A stretch of DNA of 32,824 bases from an uncultured Mycoplasmatota bacterium (GCA_946497375.1 CAMMKE010000004.1:1-32824), one strand, 5' to 3'; counted from the stretch's first letter, positions 16,425 through 25,200 are shown. Notes: generated by a model from the sequence alone, not told the origin. Numbers and translations are program-made.

Positions 16425-17784
16425 CATCAAAGTATACTTTATTATTAGATTTAATTATATTAATATTATCACTACTAGTTCTAATAGTAACTTTATATTC
16501 ATTTAATTTATCATAATTATAGATTTTATCATCTTTAATATCATTACTTATTATATCTAATATATCGTTAAAACTAACTTCTTTAGGACCATCTTCATAA
16601 ACTAATAAGTTATTATTATGTACTTCTATCTCTATATTATTATCTATTAAATAATCATAATAAGTAACACTTACTTCTATTTCATCTGTTAAATTATCAT
16701 CTACTACATATTCTATATCATTATGATAGTATCCTATAGTTTTAAAATCATTTGTCATAGGAAGTGTTTCCGTAATCTCTTTAGTCTTTATATCTTTAGG
16801 TAATTCATTTACATAAGTTATAGAGAAGAACTCGAATGCAAAGATAATAGAACCAATTATAATTATAACAAGTGATATAAGTAGTGTAATCATTACTCTT
16901 TTATAATTATTTTTATGATTAATAACAAAGTTTAAAGGTACTTCAAAACATAATACACTGATTATAAGCCCTGCAATTGTAAAGAGAAGTATTCCTATTA
17001 TAGGCAAACCTTTAAAGACAAATAATACTTCAAAGCCTAACATAACTGCAAATACTACTATGCATATAAGTGGTGCGAAAAGAAATAATACTACAAAGAA
17101 CTTAATTATATAGATAATTATCTTAGCAAGTGTTCTTGTTAGTGAATTATTATTATCTTTAATAATAACTTTCTCTACTTCTTCTACTCTTTTTTCTTTT
17201 TCTTTTACTACTATCTCTTTATTGGTATCTTCCCTTATCTTAATTCTATCTAAGTACTTAATTTTTAATACATAGATAAATATAACTATAGAGAAAACAC
17301 TATATAATATATCTACTATTAACTTAAAAATATTATTTAATGCAGGACCTACATATGCAATATCATATAAAAGTCCATCTCCTATTAGATTCTCTATAAT
17401 ATCTTTAGGAATTGTACCTATTAAAATAATAATTATTAAAAGAAATACTGTTACTAAAAACTCTATTATCTCTTTAAAACTCATACTTTCAAAAAGACAA
17501 ACTATCTTTTTCATTAAAGTATTAAACTTATCTAAGATATCTTTAGTATTAATAGTAGTCTCTTTATCTTGTTTTTTCTCATCTAATACATCTCCATTTA
17601 CTAAGGTATCCATATCTACATTAAATATCTTACAAATAGAAATTAATTTATCCATCTCTGGATAACTCGCTCCACTTTCCCATTTAGATACAGATTGTCT
17701 TGTAACATCAAGCTTTTCAGCAAGTGTTTCTTGACTCATATTTACATCTTTTCTTAACTTTTGCAAATTACTAGCAAAGTTCAT
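16411..17784 (-). CDS. XRE-family transcriptional regulator with membrane domain
   Basis: A 457-residue protein. Residues 1-60 are a classical Cro/CI helix-turn-helix (LRKDVNMSQETLAEKLDVTRQSVSKWESGASYP). A linker is followed by about five hydrophobic segments (about residues 100-125, 150-172, 215-250, 255-285 and 300-325) and a C-terminal domain of about 125 residues, Asp/Asn/Tyr-rich and beta-like, probably outside the membrane. This layout suggests a membrane-tethered regulator sensing envelope conditions; targets are unknown. I chose ATG 17784, 6 nt after AGGTG, over GTG 17793 and ATG 17790, which overlap that site. Repeated GTTGCA(A/T)CC boxes upstream may be its operators. Confidence 0.85.
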   Translation of the reverse strand: MNFASNLQKLRKDVNMSQETLAEKLDVTRQSVSKWESGASYPEMDKLISICKIFNVDMDTLVNGDVLDEKKQDKETTINTKDILDKFNTLMKKIVCLFESMSFKEIIEFLVTVFLLIIIILIGTIPKDIIENLIGDGLLYDIAYVGPALNNIFKLIVDILYSVFSIVIFIYVLKIKYLDRIKIREDTNKEIVVKEKEKRVEEVEKVIIKDNNNSLTRTLAKIIIYIIKFFVVLFLFAPLICIVVFAVMLGFEVLFVFKGLPIIGILLFTIAGLIISVLCFEVPLNFVINHKNNYKRVMITLLISLVIIIIGSIIFAFEFFSITYVNELPKDIKTKEITETLPMTNDFKTIGYYHNDIEYVVDDNLTDEIEVSVTYYDYLIDNNIEIEVHNNNLLVYEDGPKEVSFNDILDIISNDIKDDKIYNYDKLNEYKVTIRTSSDNINIIKSNNKVYFDENNS

Positions 17785-17805
17785 TCTCATCACCTCAGTT
17801 CAAAT

Positions 17806-17871
17806 ATATCAAAATAATTAGTTGCATCCTACCAATTTTTAGTTAATTTATGTAAATTTTAAGTTGCAACC
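17806..17871 (-). promoter_or_regulatory. Promoter and repeated boxes upstream of the XRE gene
   Basis: TTGGTA (17835-17830), 18 nt, TGATAT (17811-17806) is a plausible promoter. AGTTGCATCC (17820-17829) lies in its spacer and AGTTGCAACC (17862-17871) is a 10-bp direct repeat 42 bp away, about four helical turns. Such spacing fits autoregulation, but this is inference. Confidence 0.4.
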
Positions 17872-17874
17872 AAG

Positions 17875-17898
17875 AAAAAAGACTAGTTTTTACTAGTC
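17875..17898 (-). terminator. Terminator after trxA
   Basis: Minus-strand GACTAGT (17898-17892) pairs with ACTAGTC (17887-17881) across AAAA, then TTTTTT. The trxA stop codon TAG lies in the hairpin. Confidence 0.85.
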
Positions 17899-18197
17899 CT
17901 TGGTAACCAAGATACTATTTCATCTAGATTATGGTAACCTACTTCTTTTTTAACTAAAGCTCCATTTCTATATACTTCTATAGTTGGCACACTCATAATA
18001 CCATGAGCTCTTGTTAAGTCATCAAACTGGTCTATATCTACTTTAACTACTTTTATTCTTGGAAACTTCTCAGCTATTTCTTCAAGTACTGGACTTAACA
18101 TTTTACATGGTCCACACCAAGTAGCAAAGAAATCTACTAAGACATCTCCTACTTTGATTAATTTTTCAAAATCATCTACATTCTCTAAATAATTCAT
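17883..18197 (-). CDS. trxA: Thioredoxin
   Basis: Thioredoxin reduces cytoplasmic protein disulfides. The 104-residue protein has the complete single-domain fold, with the active site WCGPCK at residues 27-32 and the cis-Pro in MSVPT. It has no signal peptide, so it is cytosolic. It starts 10 nt after the CvpA-like gene and ends in a terminator, giving a two-gene operon; no thioredoxin reductase is in the window. Confidence 0.95.
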   Translation of the reverse strand: MNYLENVDDFEKLIKVGDVLVDFFATWCGPCKMLSPVLEEIAEKFPRIKVVKVDIDQFDDLTRAHGIMSVPTIEVYRNGALVKKEVGYHNLDEIVSWLPRTSKN

Positions 18198-18207
18198 TTC
18201 CTTCCTC

Positions 18208-18915
18208 CTATCTATATTTATCTATTACACCATCAAGACCACTAATATCATCAAGTTTACCTGTTTCTTTAACATTATCCATAAACTCTACTGATACTGT
18301 CTTATATTTTAGCATAATATCTATAACTTTTAAATCATTAGTATTTCTATCGTCACTGCTAGATAAACTAAGAACATCATCTATTGCATAGTTAAGTCCA
18401 CCTAAACAGTCTTTAAGTACTGGACTGTCATTAACAATAAACTGTCTTACACCAGAGGACATAAATAGTTCACTTCCACTCATAGGTATAGCAATGACAT
18501 TAAGGATTATAAACATTAAGATATATCCTTCTAATAGTCCTACTACAAATCCTAATAATTTATTAGGTAGAGCAAGTATAATTGTAGCATTAATAATCTT
18601 ACTAAAAATACCTGTTACATCTATTAGTATCTGTAATATTAATCTTAATACTATAATTACTAATAGAAATGCTATTAACTGATAGAATATAATATTTAAA
18701 CTAATTAAATTACCTAAAGGTATTCTAAAATTAAAGAACGGTAAATAGGTACAAAAGAAACTTGCAATAGGGTCTTTTAAGAAGAAAGCAATTGCAAAGA
18801 CAACTATTGTTCCTACAATTATAACAAGTTCTTTAAGGATTCCTCTTTTACTACCTAAGACTCCACAAAGTAAAATAAGCAATACTATAACTATACTAAA
18901 TATATTTGGGTTCAT
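18208..18915 (-). CDS. CvpA family membrane protein
   Basis: A 235-residue membrane protein. The N-terminus has a hydrophobic segment followed by a G-x-x-R-G-x-x-K-E-L loop (GSKRGILKELV), the hallmark of the CvpA/colicin V production family. Further hydrophobic segments lie at about residues 30-48, 70-98, 105-120 and 125-145, before a soluble C-terminal tail of about 85 residues. Family members affect envelope integrity and secretion, with no defined biochemical activity. It heads the operon with trxA and diverges from rnhC. Confidence 0.85.
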   Translation of the reverse strand: MNPNIFSIVIVLLILLCGVLGSKRGILKELVIIVGTIVVFAIAFFLKDPIASFFCTYLPFFNFRIPLGNLISLNIIFYQLIAFLLVIIVLRLILQILIDVTGIFSKIINATIILALPNKLLGFVVGLLEGYILMFIILNVIAIPMSGSELFMSSGVRQFIVNDSPVLKDCLGGLNYAIDDVLSLSSSDDRNTNDLKVIDIMLKYKTVSVEFMDNVKETGKLDDISGLDGVIDKYR

Positions 18916-18962
18916 AAAACCACACTCCTTCTATATTTATTATAAACTATATTTTAAAACTA

Positions 18963-18971
18963 TGCTATAAT
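18963..18971 (+). promoter_or_regulatory. Extended -10 promoter of rnhC
   Basis: TGCTATAAT is an extended -10 element (TGnTATAAT) upstream of AAGGAG and the rnhC ATG; no good -35 is visible, which fits this promoter class. On the other strand TATAAT-like bases near 18940-18945 may serve the divergent cvpA-like gene. Confidence 0.6.
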
Positions 18972-18994
18972 ATTTTTTAAGGAGAGATAAATTT

Positions 18995-19906
18995 ATGAAC
19001 GTAGTTATTAAAGTAAATGATGAAGTTAAACAAAAAATGATAGAGTATTATAAGGATAAAATGCGTGATAAAAAGATTCCTTATGTTGTATTTCAAGCGA
19101 AAGATGAAGATACTGTTATTACGATGTATGAATCAGGTAAAGTTATGTTTCAAGGAACAAGTGCTGATGTAGATGCAGCGATGTGGGGAACATTTTTATC
19201 TAATACTAAGGAAGAAAAAGAAAAACAGAAAGAAAAGGATTCTATATATCATAACTGTTCATCTGTTGGTAGTGATGAAGTAGGAACAGGAGACTACTTT
19301 GGTCCTATTGTTGTAACTGCTACTTATGTTAGTAAAGAAAATGTTAAGTATTTGGAAGATCTAGGAATAAGAGACTCTAAAAAATTAACAGATGATTTTA
19401 TTTTAAAAGTAACTCCAGAACTTATAAAAAAGATTCCTTATCGTAGTTTAATTCTAACTAATAAAGAATATAATGAAAAGTATAGTAGAGATATTAATAT
19501 GAATAAGATAAAAGCAATTATGCATAACAAGGTATTATATCAAATAATGACAGAATTAAAACCAAATGTAGATTATATTATTGTAGATGAATTTGCAAGA
19601 GAAGCTAGATACTATGATTATATTAAAGATGTTCCTAATATTCAAAGAGGTATTACTTTCGTTCAAAAAGCTGAAGATAAGAATCTAGCAGTTGGTGCAG
19701 CTTCTATTATTAGTAGATATATCTTCTTAAAAGAGTTTGATAAATTATGTGATGAAGTTGGTCTACCCCTTCCTAAAGGAGCTGGAGTTAATGTTGATAA
19801 AGTTGGAGAAGAATTAGTTAATAAATATGGAGAAGAAAAGTTAAAAGATGTGGCAAAGTATAATTTTAGAAATACCCAGAGAATATTAAAGACTCTTATA
19901 TTTTAG
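18995..19906 (+). CDS. rnhC: Ribonuclease HIII
   Basis: RNase HIII cleaves the RNA strand of RNA-DNA hybrids. The 303-residue protein has the extra N-terminal TBP-like domain (DUF3378) that separates HIII from HII (residues 1-75: VVIKVNDEVKQKM... VMFQGTSADVDAAMWG). The catalytic domain starts at GSDEVGTGDYFGP with D94 and E95, followed by RDSKKLTD and IIVDEF (D198). AAGGAG precedes the ATG. The next gene starts 8 nt downstream, using AGGTGA that overlaps the rnhC stop. Confidence 0.97.
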   Translation: MNVVIKVNDEVKQKMIEYYKDKMRDKKIPYVVFQAKDEDTVITMYESGKVMFQGTSADVDAAMWGTFLSNTKEEKEKQKEKDSIYHNCSSVGSDEVGTGDYFGPIVVTATYVSKENVKYLEDLGIRDSKKLTDDFILKVTPELIKKIPYRSLILTNKEYNEKYSRDINMNKIKAIMHNKVLYQIMTELKPNVDYIIVDEFAREARYYDYIKDVPNIQRGITFVQKAEDKNLAVGAASIISRYIFLKEFDKLCDEVGLPLPKGAGVNVDKVGEELVNKYGEEKLKDVAKYNFRNTQRILKTLIF

Positions 19907-19914
19907 GTGAGATT

Positions 19915-20676
19915 ATGATAGACTTAGAAAAAATAGATAAAACTTTTAAAGATTATGTTAATAAGTTTGATTTAAATAATGTTACTATTAAAAGAAAATA
20001 TTATCATACTTTAAGAGTAAAAGATAATTGCAAATATATTGCTAATGCCCTTAATTTTTCTTTAGAAGATACTAATCTTTTAATATTAATTGGTTATCTG
20101 CATGATATTGGTAGATTCAAACAAATAGAAATTTATAATTCTACTAAAGATGGAATAGTTAATCATGCTGATTTAGGAGTGGAGATCCTTTTTAAAGATA
20201 ATCTTATCAGAAAATTTATTGAAGATAATAAATATGATGATGTTATCTATAAAGCCATTAAATATCATAACAAATTAAATTTGAATTATGAATTAACTCC
20301 AAAAGAAGAACTATTTTGTAAAGCGATAAAAGATGCTGATAAATTAGATTTATTATATATTGCAGCATATTATGATAATATTAAAGATTTCTACAGATTA
20401 CCATATATAGAAGGAGTAAAACTTAATCCTAAAGTAAAAGAAGATTTTGACTGTCATAGATTAGTTGATTTAAGAAACAGAAAAACTGCTATAGATAAGC
20501 TCGCTAGTATCTTAGCTTTTATTTATGATTTAAATATAAATGAAAGTAAATTACTTATAAGTGAAAAACTAATAAACGATATTATTAATACTTTTATAAT
20601 AACATATAATGTTAAAGATACAAGCGAATGTTTATACTTAAAAGATAATATAGTTAAATATTTAAATAACACATAG
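19915..20676 (+). CDS. HD-domain phosphohydrolase
   Basis: A 253-residue metal-dependent HD hydrolase. Visible ligands are H31 (YYHTLRV), H63-D64 (YLHDIGRF), H84 (NHADLG), H118 (KYHNKL) and D142 (DADKLDLL), the spacing seen in HD proteins with extra His that may bind two metals. Substrate unknown; relatives act on nucleotides or cyclic dinucleotides, but nothing here decides. Cotranscribed with rnhC. Its last codons and stop form one arm of a bidirectional terminator. Confidence 0.88.
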   Translation: MIDLEKIDKTFKDYVNKFDLNNVTIKRKYYHTLRVKDNCKYIANALNFSLEDTNLLILIGYLHDIGRFKQIEIYNSTKDGIVNHADLGVEILFKDNLIRKFIEDNKYDDVIYKAIKYHNKLNLNYELTPKEELFCKAIKDADKLDLLYIAAYYDNIKDFYRLPYIEGVKLNPKVKEDFDCHRLVDLRNRKTAIDKLASILAFIYDLNINESKLLISEKLINDIINTFIITYNVKDTSECLYLKDNIVKYLNNT

Positions 20677-20697
20677 AAGCAAATCTATGTGTTATTT
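20664..20697. terminator. Bidirectional terminator between HD and Fic genes
   Basis: A perfect 14-bp stem (20664-20677 with 20684-20697) with a 6-nt loop. Each arm encodes the final Asn-Asn-Thr-stop of the gene reading into it, so both proteins end with the same three residues. Confidence 0.85.
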
Positions 20698-21347
20698 AAT
20701 TCTAATCCAAATATACACTTATCATATAGAAAAGTAATAATTTTGTCTTTATTACCAGTATTATAATATTCTGTTAATAGTTTATTAAACTCATTTATGT
20801 GATTTTCTTTAACAGAAATAATACCACAACCATTACTTATAAGAAGCTTGTTAGCAACTAAGATAGCAGTTCTTTTATTCCCATCCCAAAATATTTGACT
20901 TCTCATCAAATAGAGCATAAGATTTAAACTTCTACTAGTTATATTCTCTTCTTTTAAAATCTCGTTTATATTTGTAATAACATCTTCTCTATTAGGAATA
21001 TCAGGGATACAGTCTACTCCATTTATACCAACTTTACCAGTCCTTAAAACACCCCATTCTAAAGATTCATTTCTTGATACAAAGGAATTTACTTTACATA
21101 TAAAATCAAGAGTAATATCAGTATCTATATTAGAAAGTGCAAAATTCCAAGCATCTCTCAAATTTAAAATACAATTTATTTCAACTAATCTTAAACTAGG
21201 TACATTTAATCCTTCTAAAACCTTCTTAGTATCCTCATAAGTTATATTAATTCCTTCAAGTCTAGCACTATTATAAATGTTAGAAACTAGCCCTTCTTTT
21301 GCCAAAAATATATTTTGCTCTTTTGTTAAATAATATTTATCTTGCAT
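20685..21347 (-). CDS. Fic-domain protein, catalytic His replaced by Gln
   Basis: Fic proteins usually transfer AMP or another nucleotide part to target side chains. This 220-residue protein has an N-terminal S-A-R-L-E-G (residues 27-32), matching the inhibitory (S/T)xxxE(G/N) motif of class II Fic proteins. The Fic loop reads QIFWDGNKRTA (151-161): the phosphate-binding DGNKR is intact, but the expected HxF is QxF, so the catalytic His is missing. AMPylation is therefore doubtful; other chemistry or a regulatory role is possible. ATG 21347 has an AAGTGAT-like site; GTG 21356, overlapping the upstream stop as GTGA, is the alternative. Confidence 0.85.
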   Translation of the reverse strand: MQDKYYLTKEQNIFLAKEGLVSNIYNSARLEGINITYEDTKKVLEGLNVPSLRLVEINCILNLRDAWNFALSNIDTDITLDFICKVNSFVSRNESLEWGVLRTGKVGINGVDCIPDIPNREDVITNINEILKEENITSRSLNLMLYLMRSQIFWDGNKRTAILVANKLLISNGCGIISVKENHINEFNKLLTEYYNTGNKDKIITFLYDKCIFGLELNNT

Positions 21348-21352
21348 ATAAA

Positions 21353-21838
21353 TCACTTCTTTTTAGATTCTATTATTTCTTTTTGTCTTGCAAGTTCTTC
21401 TTCTAAAAGCTCAGTAACTAAAGTTTTATTTTTCTTTCTTCCTTCTAAAATATCTGTTTCTTCTTCAATTACCAAATCTCTATAATTTTTATGATTATAA
21501 TAAAGAGGTTCTTTAGAATAAATAGCAGCTTCTATATATTTGTTTTTCTCTTCTTCTTTATAGAAAGGTAAAACATTCTTAAAATAATTAATTTGTTCCT
21601 CACTACAAATTTCTGGCAAATATAATAAATATCCTACTCTTAAATTTAATATGGATACATAATTGATAGATGCTAAAGATAAAGCCGCTGCCTCATCTGT
21701 AGATAATGAAATATCAAGATTATTTTTAGTAGCAAATTTTCTAAAACTATCTAAATGAACATACCCTAACTTAAATTTATCATTCCAAACTTCTTCACCA
21801 TTCTCATCGATTATTTTAAGAAGAAAATTATCTTTATC
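21353..21838 (-). pseudogene. Unknown partner of the Fic gene, start codon apparently lost
   Basis: The open frame spans 161 codons after the asnS stop, but has no ATG or GTG at its beginning; the first usable start is a TTG at 21619, which would drop half the protein. AGGAGGT sits at 21847-21841, just where a start is expected, and adding one G after 21836 would give ATG AAA GAT AAT in frame with the whole reading frame. A one-base deletion, or sequencing error, is the simplest reading. The product is helical, charged at the end (a Glu/Lys-rich coil), of no family I recognise. The stop overlaps the Fic gene, so the two form a pair. Confidence 0.55.
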
Positions 21839-21845
21839 TTACCTC

Positions 21846-23228
21846 CTAAAACTCGCAGTTACCAGGTGTTCTTGGATATGGTATAACATCTCTTATATTT
21901 TCAACACCTGTTAAATAGATTAAAAGTCTTTCAAAACCCATACCAAATCCAGAATGAACACAACCACCATATTTACGTAGATTAATGTACCAGTCAAGTT
22001 CATCTTTATCCATACCTAATTCATCCATACGAGCGACTAATTTGTCGTAGTCTTCTTCTCTTTGACTACCACCCATTATCTCTCCTGCACCAGGAACTTC
22101 CAAGTCAACTGCTGCAACAGTCTCTCCATCAGGATTTTGTTTCATATAGAAAGCTTTAATATCTTTAGGCCAGTTAGTAATAAATACTGGTCCATCAAAA
22201 TATTCTGTAATATATTTCTCATGTTCTTTAGCAATATCTTCTCCTTGTTTTGGTTCAAACTCCCATTTAACATCAGCTTTTTGTAATATGTCTATAACCT
22301 CTTTGTGAGTAACTCTTGTAAATTTAGAATTAACTAACTTAGTAAGCTTATCAAGTAATCCTTTCTCTACAAATTTATCTAAGAATTCCATTTCATCCTT
22401 ACAGTGTTCTAATACATAACTAACTACATACTTTAACATTTCTTCCATTATTTCCATATCACCATTTAAATCACAAAAAGCAATCTCAGGTTCAATCATC
22501 CAAAACTCATTAGCATGTACTTTAGTATTAGAGTTCTCTGCTCTAAATGTAGGACCAAAAGTATAAGTTCTCTTGTAAGCAAGAGCGAATGTCTCTGCTT
22601 CTAGTTGTCCTGAAACTGTTAATGATGTAGGTTTAGAAAACATATCTTTACTATAATCTACTTTGCCATCTACTTTTGGAACATTCTCTAAATCAAGACA
22701 TGTTACATGAAACATCTCTCCTGCTCCTTCACAGTCACTTGCTGTTATTAATGGAGCATGGAAGTAAACATAGCCTCTATCTTGAAAATATTTATGAATA
22801 GCATAAGCTGCTACACTTCTAACTCTAAATACTGCTTGGAACAAGTTAGTTCTAGGTCTAAGATAAGCTTGTTCTCTTAAAAACTCACGTGAATGTTTCT
22901 TAGGTTGAATAGGATAGTCTTCTGGACATTCTCCTAGTAATATAACTTCACTTGCCTGTATTTCAAAAGGTTGCCCTTCCTTAGGTGATTTAACTACTGT
23001 TCCTACTACTCTAATTGCACTACCAACATGATATTTTTGTATTTCTTCAAAATCTTCTAACTTATTATCATAAACAACTTGTATATGTTTAAAACAAGTA
23101 CCATCAGAAAAATCTATAAAACCAAACTCTTTTTGTTTACGATGATTTCTAATCCATCCTTCCAAAGTTACTTCTTTATCCATATATTCATCAATACTAT
23201 CATATAACTCTTTTGCATCAATTACCAT
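21846..23228 (-). CDS. asnS: Asparaginyl-tRNA synthetase
   Basis: AsnRS charges tRNA-Asn directly. The 460-residue class II enzyme has an N-terminal OB-fold anticodon-binding domain (VTLEGWIRNHRKQKEFGFIDFSDG) and a catalytic domain with FRAENSNTKVHANEFWMIEPEIAF and the C-terminal motif 3 GFGMGFERLL. It ends in the typical RDVIPYPRTPGNCEF. AGAGAGGAAT precedes the ATG. It starts 33 nt after asnB without a terminator, so both should be under the asparagine T-box. Confidence 0.97.
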   Translation of the reverse strand: MVIDAKELYDSIDEYMDKEVTLEGWIRNHRKQKEFGFIDFSDGTCFKHIQVVYDNKLEDFEEIQKYHVGSAIRVVGTVVKSPKEGQPFEIQASEVILLGECPEDYPIQPKKHSREFLREQAYLRPRTNLFQAVFRVRSVAAYAIHKYFQDRGYVYFHAPLITASDCEGAGEMFHVTCLDLENVPKVDGKVDYSKDMFSKPTSLTVSGQLEAETFALAYKRTYTFGPTFRAENSNTKVHANEFWMIEPEIAFCDLNGDMEIMEEMLKYVVSYVLEHCKDEMEFLDKFVEKGLLDKLTKLVNSKFTRVTHKEVIDILQKADVKWEFEPKQGEDIAKEHEKYITEYFDGPVFITNWPKDIKAFYMKQNPDGETVAAVDLEVPGAGEIMGGSQREEDYDKLVARMDELGMDKDELDWYINLRKYGGCVHSGFGMGFERLLIYLTGVENIRDVIPYPRTPGNCEF

Positions 23229-23261
23229 AATTATTCCTCTCTTTCATATTTATTATATCAT

Positions 23262-24845
23262 TTATTTACCACTATCTCCATAGTTAGATAAAACTCTAGC
23301 ACTTGGATCATCTACTTTACAGCCATCCCAGTCTTTATTAGGCATCCAGTAGTCTACTATTAAATCACTTCTGCCCGGATAAAACTCTTCAAATATCTCA
23401 CGATATAACAATGATTCTTTAGTAAATGGTGTATGTTTAGGATATTTTTTAATTCTCTCTTTAAATTCTTCATCACTATATACACTTTCTGCATATTCTT
23501 TTAAGTCATCTACTAATGAGTGTCCAACTGCATCACTAAAAGCTGCTTTTTCTCTATATAAAATATTCTCTGGTAAGTAATCCCCCTCAAAAGATTTACG
23601 AAGCAAGTATTTTCCCATGCCATAAGTATTCATCTTAAGTTTAGGATCAATACTCATAACATAATGTATAAAATCTAAATCTGCAAAGGGAACTCTTGCT
23701 TCCAAAGAACAACTAGAAATACATCTATCCGCTCTTAGCACATCATACATATAAAGTTCTCTGACTCTTTTCTCACTTTCTTTTTGGAACTCTTTAGGAG
23801 ATGGAGCGAAGTCTGTATATTTATAGCCAAATAACTCATCACTAACTTCTCCTGTTAATATTACTCTAATATCAGTATTTTCTCTAATCCATTTAGAAAG
23901 TAAATACATACCAATAGATGCTCTAATAGTTGTAATATCCCATGTCTCTAAACGATATATTACATCTTTTAAGGCTTTAATAACATCATCTCTTGTAATA
24001 ATAACTTCATGATGAATACTGCCTATATAATCTGCTACTTGTTTAGCATATTTTAAATCAATAGCATCTATATCCATACCAATAGCAAAGGTATGAATAG
24101 GTTTATCTAGTAATTTAGATGCTATAGAACATACTAAACTAGAATCAAGTCCTCCACTTAATAGAAAACCAAGAGGTACATCAGAATCTAATCTTTTCTT
24201 AACTCCCTCTACTAATCTTTTATGTATTTCAGGATATATTTTTTCTAAATCATCAATAATAAAAGACTCTACTTTAGTCATATCTACATATTCTTTAAAC
24301 TCTCCATTAGTATAATAATGTCCTGGGGGAAAAGGATATACCTCACTACATAAGTCTACTAATGCTTTCGCTTCACTTGCAAACATAATAGAATGACTCA
24401 CTTTAGAATATCCATAAAACATCGCTCTAATACCAATAGGATCTCTTGCAGCTACATAATCTTTCTTCTTAGAATCATAAAGAACGAGAGCAAACTCACT
24501 ATCTAGCATTTTAAACATATCTAAACCATATTTTTCATACATAGGAAGTAATACTTCACAATCACTTTCACTAGTAAATTTAACTCCATCATGAATTAAT
24601 TCATCTTTTATTTTATGAAAACCATAAACTTCTCCATTACATACTAAGACATTACCATCTCTTTCAAAAGGTTGCATTCCTTCTTCACTTAACCCCATAA
24701 TAGATAGTCTATGAAAACCAAAGATTCCAAAGTCATATTCTTTAATTCTACTCATATCAGGTCCTCTATATTTTATTTTTGAAAACCCTTCTAAAAATTC
24801 TTTTTTACTAATATCTCTTTTTGTGTAAACTTGAAAACCACACAT
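23262..24845 (-). CDS. asnB: Asparagine synthetase, glutamine-hydrolysing
   Basis: AsnB makes Asn from Asp, Gln and ATP. The 527-residue protein begins MCG, so Cys2 becomes the N-terminal nucleophile of the glutaminase domain. Glutamine-site blocks RLSIMGLSEEGMQPF and NGEVYG follow. The synthetase domain has the pyrophosphate-binding FLLSGGLDSS loop near residue 228 and the EVSDELFGY segment. GAGAGATTATT precedes the ATG. Placed behind a T-box with an AAC specifier and followed by asnS. Confidence 0.97.
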   Translation of the reverse strand: MCGFQVYTKRDISKKEFLEGFSKIKYRGPDMSRIKEYDFGIFGFHRLSIMGLSEEGMQPFERDGNVLVCNGEVYGFHKIKDELIHDGVKFTSESDCEVLLPMYEKYGLDMFKMLDSEFALVLYDSKKKDYVAARDPIGIRAMFYGYSKVSHSIMFASEAKALVDLCSEVYPFPPGHYYTNGEFKEYVDMTKVESFIIDDLEKIYPEIHKRLVEGVKKRLDSDVPLGFLLSGGLDSSLVCSIASKLLDKPIHTFAIGMDIDAIDLKYAKQVADYIGSIHHEVIITRDDVIKALKDVIYRLETWDITTIRASIGMYLLSKWIRENTDIRVILTGEVSDELFGYKYTDFAPSPKEFQKESEKRVRELYMYDVLRADRCISSCSLEARVPFADLDFIHYVMSIDPKLKMNTYGMGKYLLRKSFEGDYLPENILYREKAAFSDAVGHSLVDDLKEYAESVYSDEEFKERIKKYPKHTPFTKESLLYREIFEEFYPGRSDLIVDYWMPNKDWDGCKVDDPSARVLSNYGDSGK

Positions 24846-24869
24846 AATAATCTCTCCTTTTCTAATAAA

Positions 24870-25157
24870 TAATAAAAGACTAGTCTCATACCATAATACT
24901 TATTATAGTACTATGGGACGAAACTAGTCTTCCGCGGTGCCACCCAATTTATTATAAAGGAATTATTAACTTTATAATCACTTTTTTCGATTCTATCAAA
25001 TCTAGCAAATGTAACGGTCTGCACCCGGCTTAGTCTACTTAATTTCTTTAAGCACTCCGAAATGTTATTCACTACTCGTCTTTACTTGTTTCCACCAACC
25101 ACAAGCTCTCTATAAAAGATTAGAAGTAGTTACTTCTTTTCATCAATGTTTTGATGT
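24870..25157 (-). promoter_or_regulatory. T-box leader, asparagine specifier AAC
   Basis: The minus strand carries AGTA (25134-25131), AGAGAG (25111-25106), the GGTTGGTGG distal loop, and the specifier loop GAAT-AAC-A with AAC at 25066-25064. The antiterminator TGGGTGGCACCGCGG lies at 24946-24932; bulge TGGC fits the discriminator G of tRNA-Asn. The terminator pairs AAGACTAGT (24931-24923) with ACTAGTCTT (24883-24875) and ends in TTTTATT. Uncharged tRNA-Asn should stabilise the antiterminator and let asnB-asnS be transcribed. Confidence 0.97.
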
Positions 25158-25161
25158 TATT

Positions 25162-25190
25162 AATATACTATTATTTTATTCACTTGTCAA
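25162..25190 (-). promoter_or_regulatory. Promoter of the asnB-asnS operon
   Basis: Consensus TTGACA (25190-25185), 17 nt, TATATT (25167-25162) on the minus strand, directly upstream of the T-box. It lies immediately after the stop of the DinG-like gene. Confidence 0.88.
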
Positions 25191-25200
25191 ATATTTTATT

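Noticed and set aside
22062..22286. Plus-strand frame opposite asnS, and similar frames opposite dnaK, dnaJ, holA, the permease and pepF
   Set aside because: They are antisense to strongly conserved genes, lack ribosome-binding sites and follow from codon bias of the real strand.
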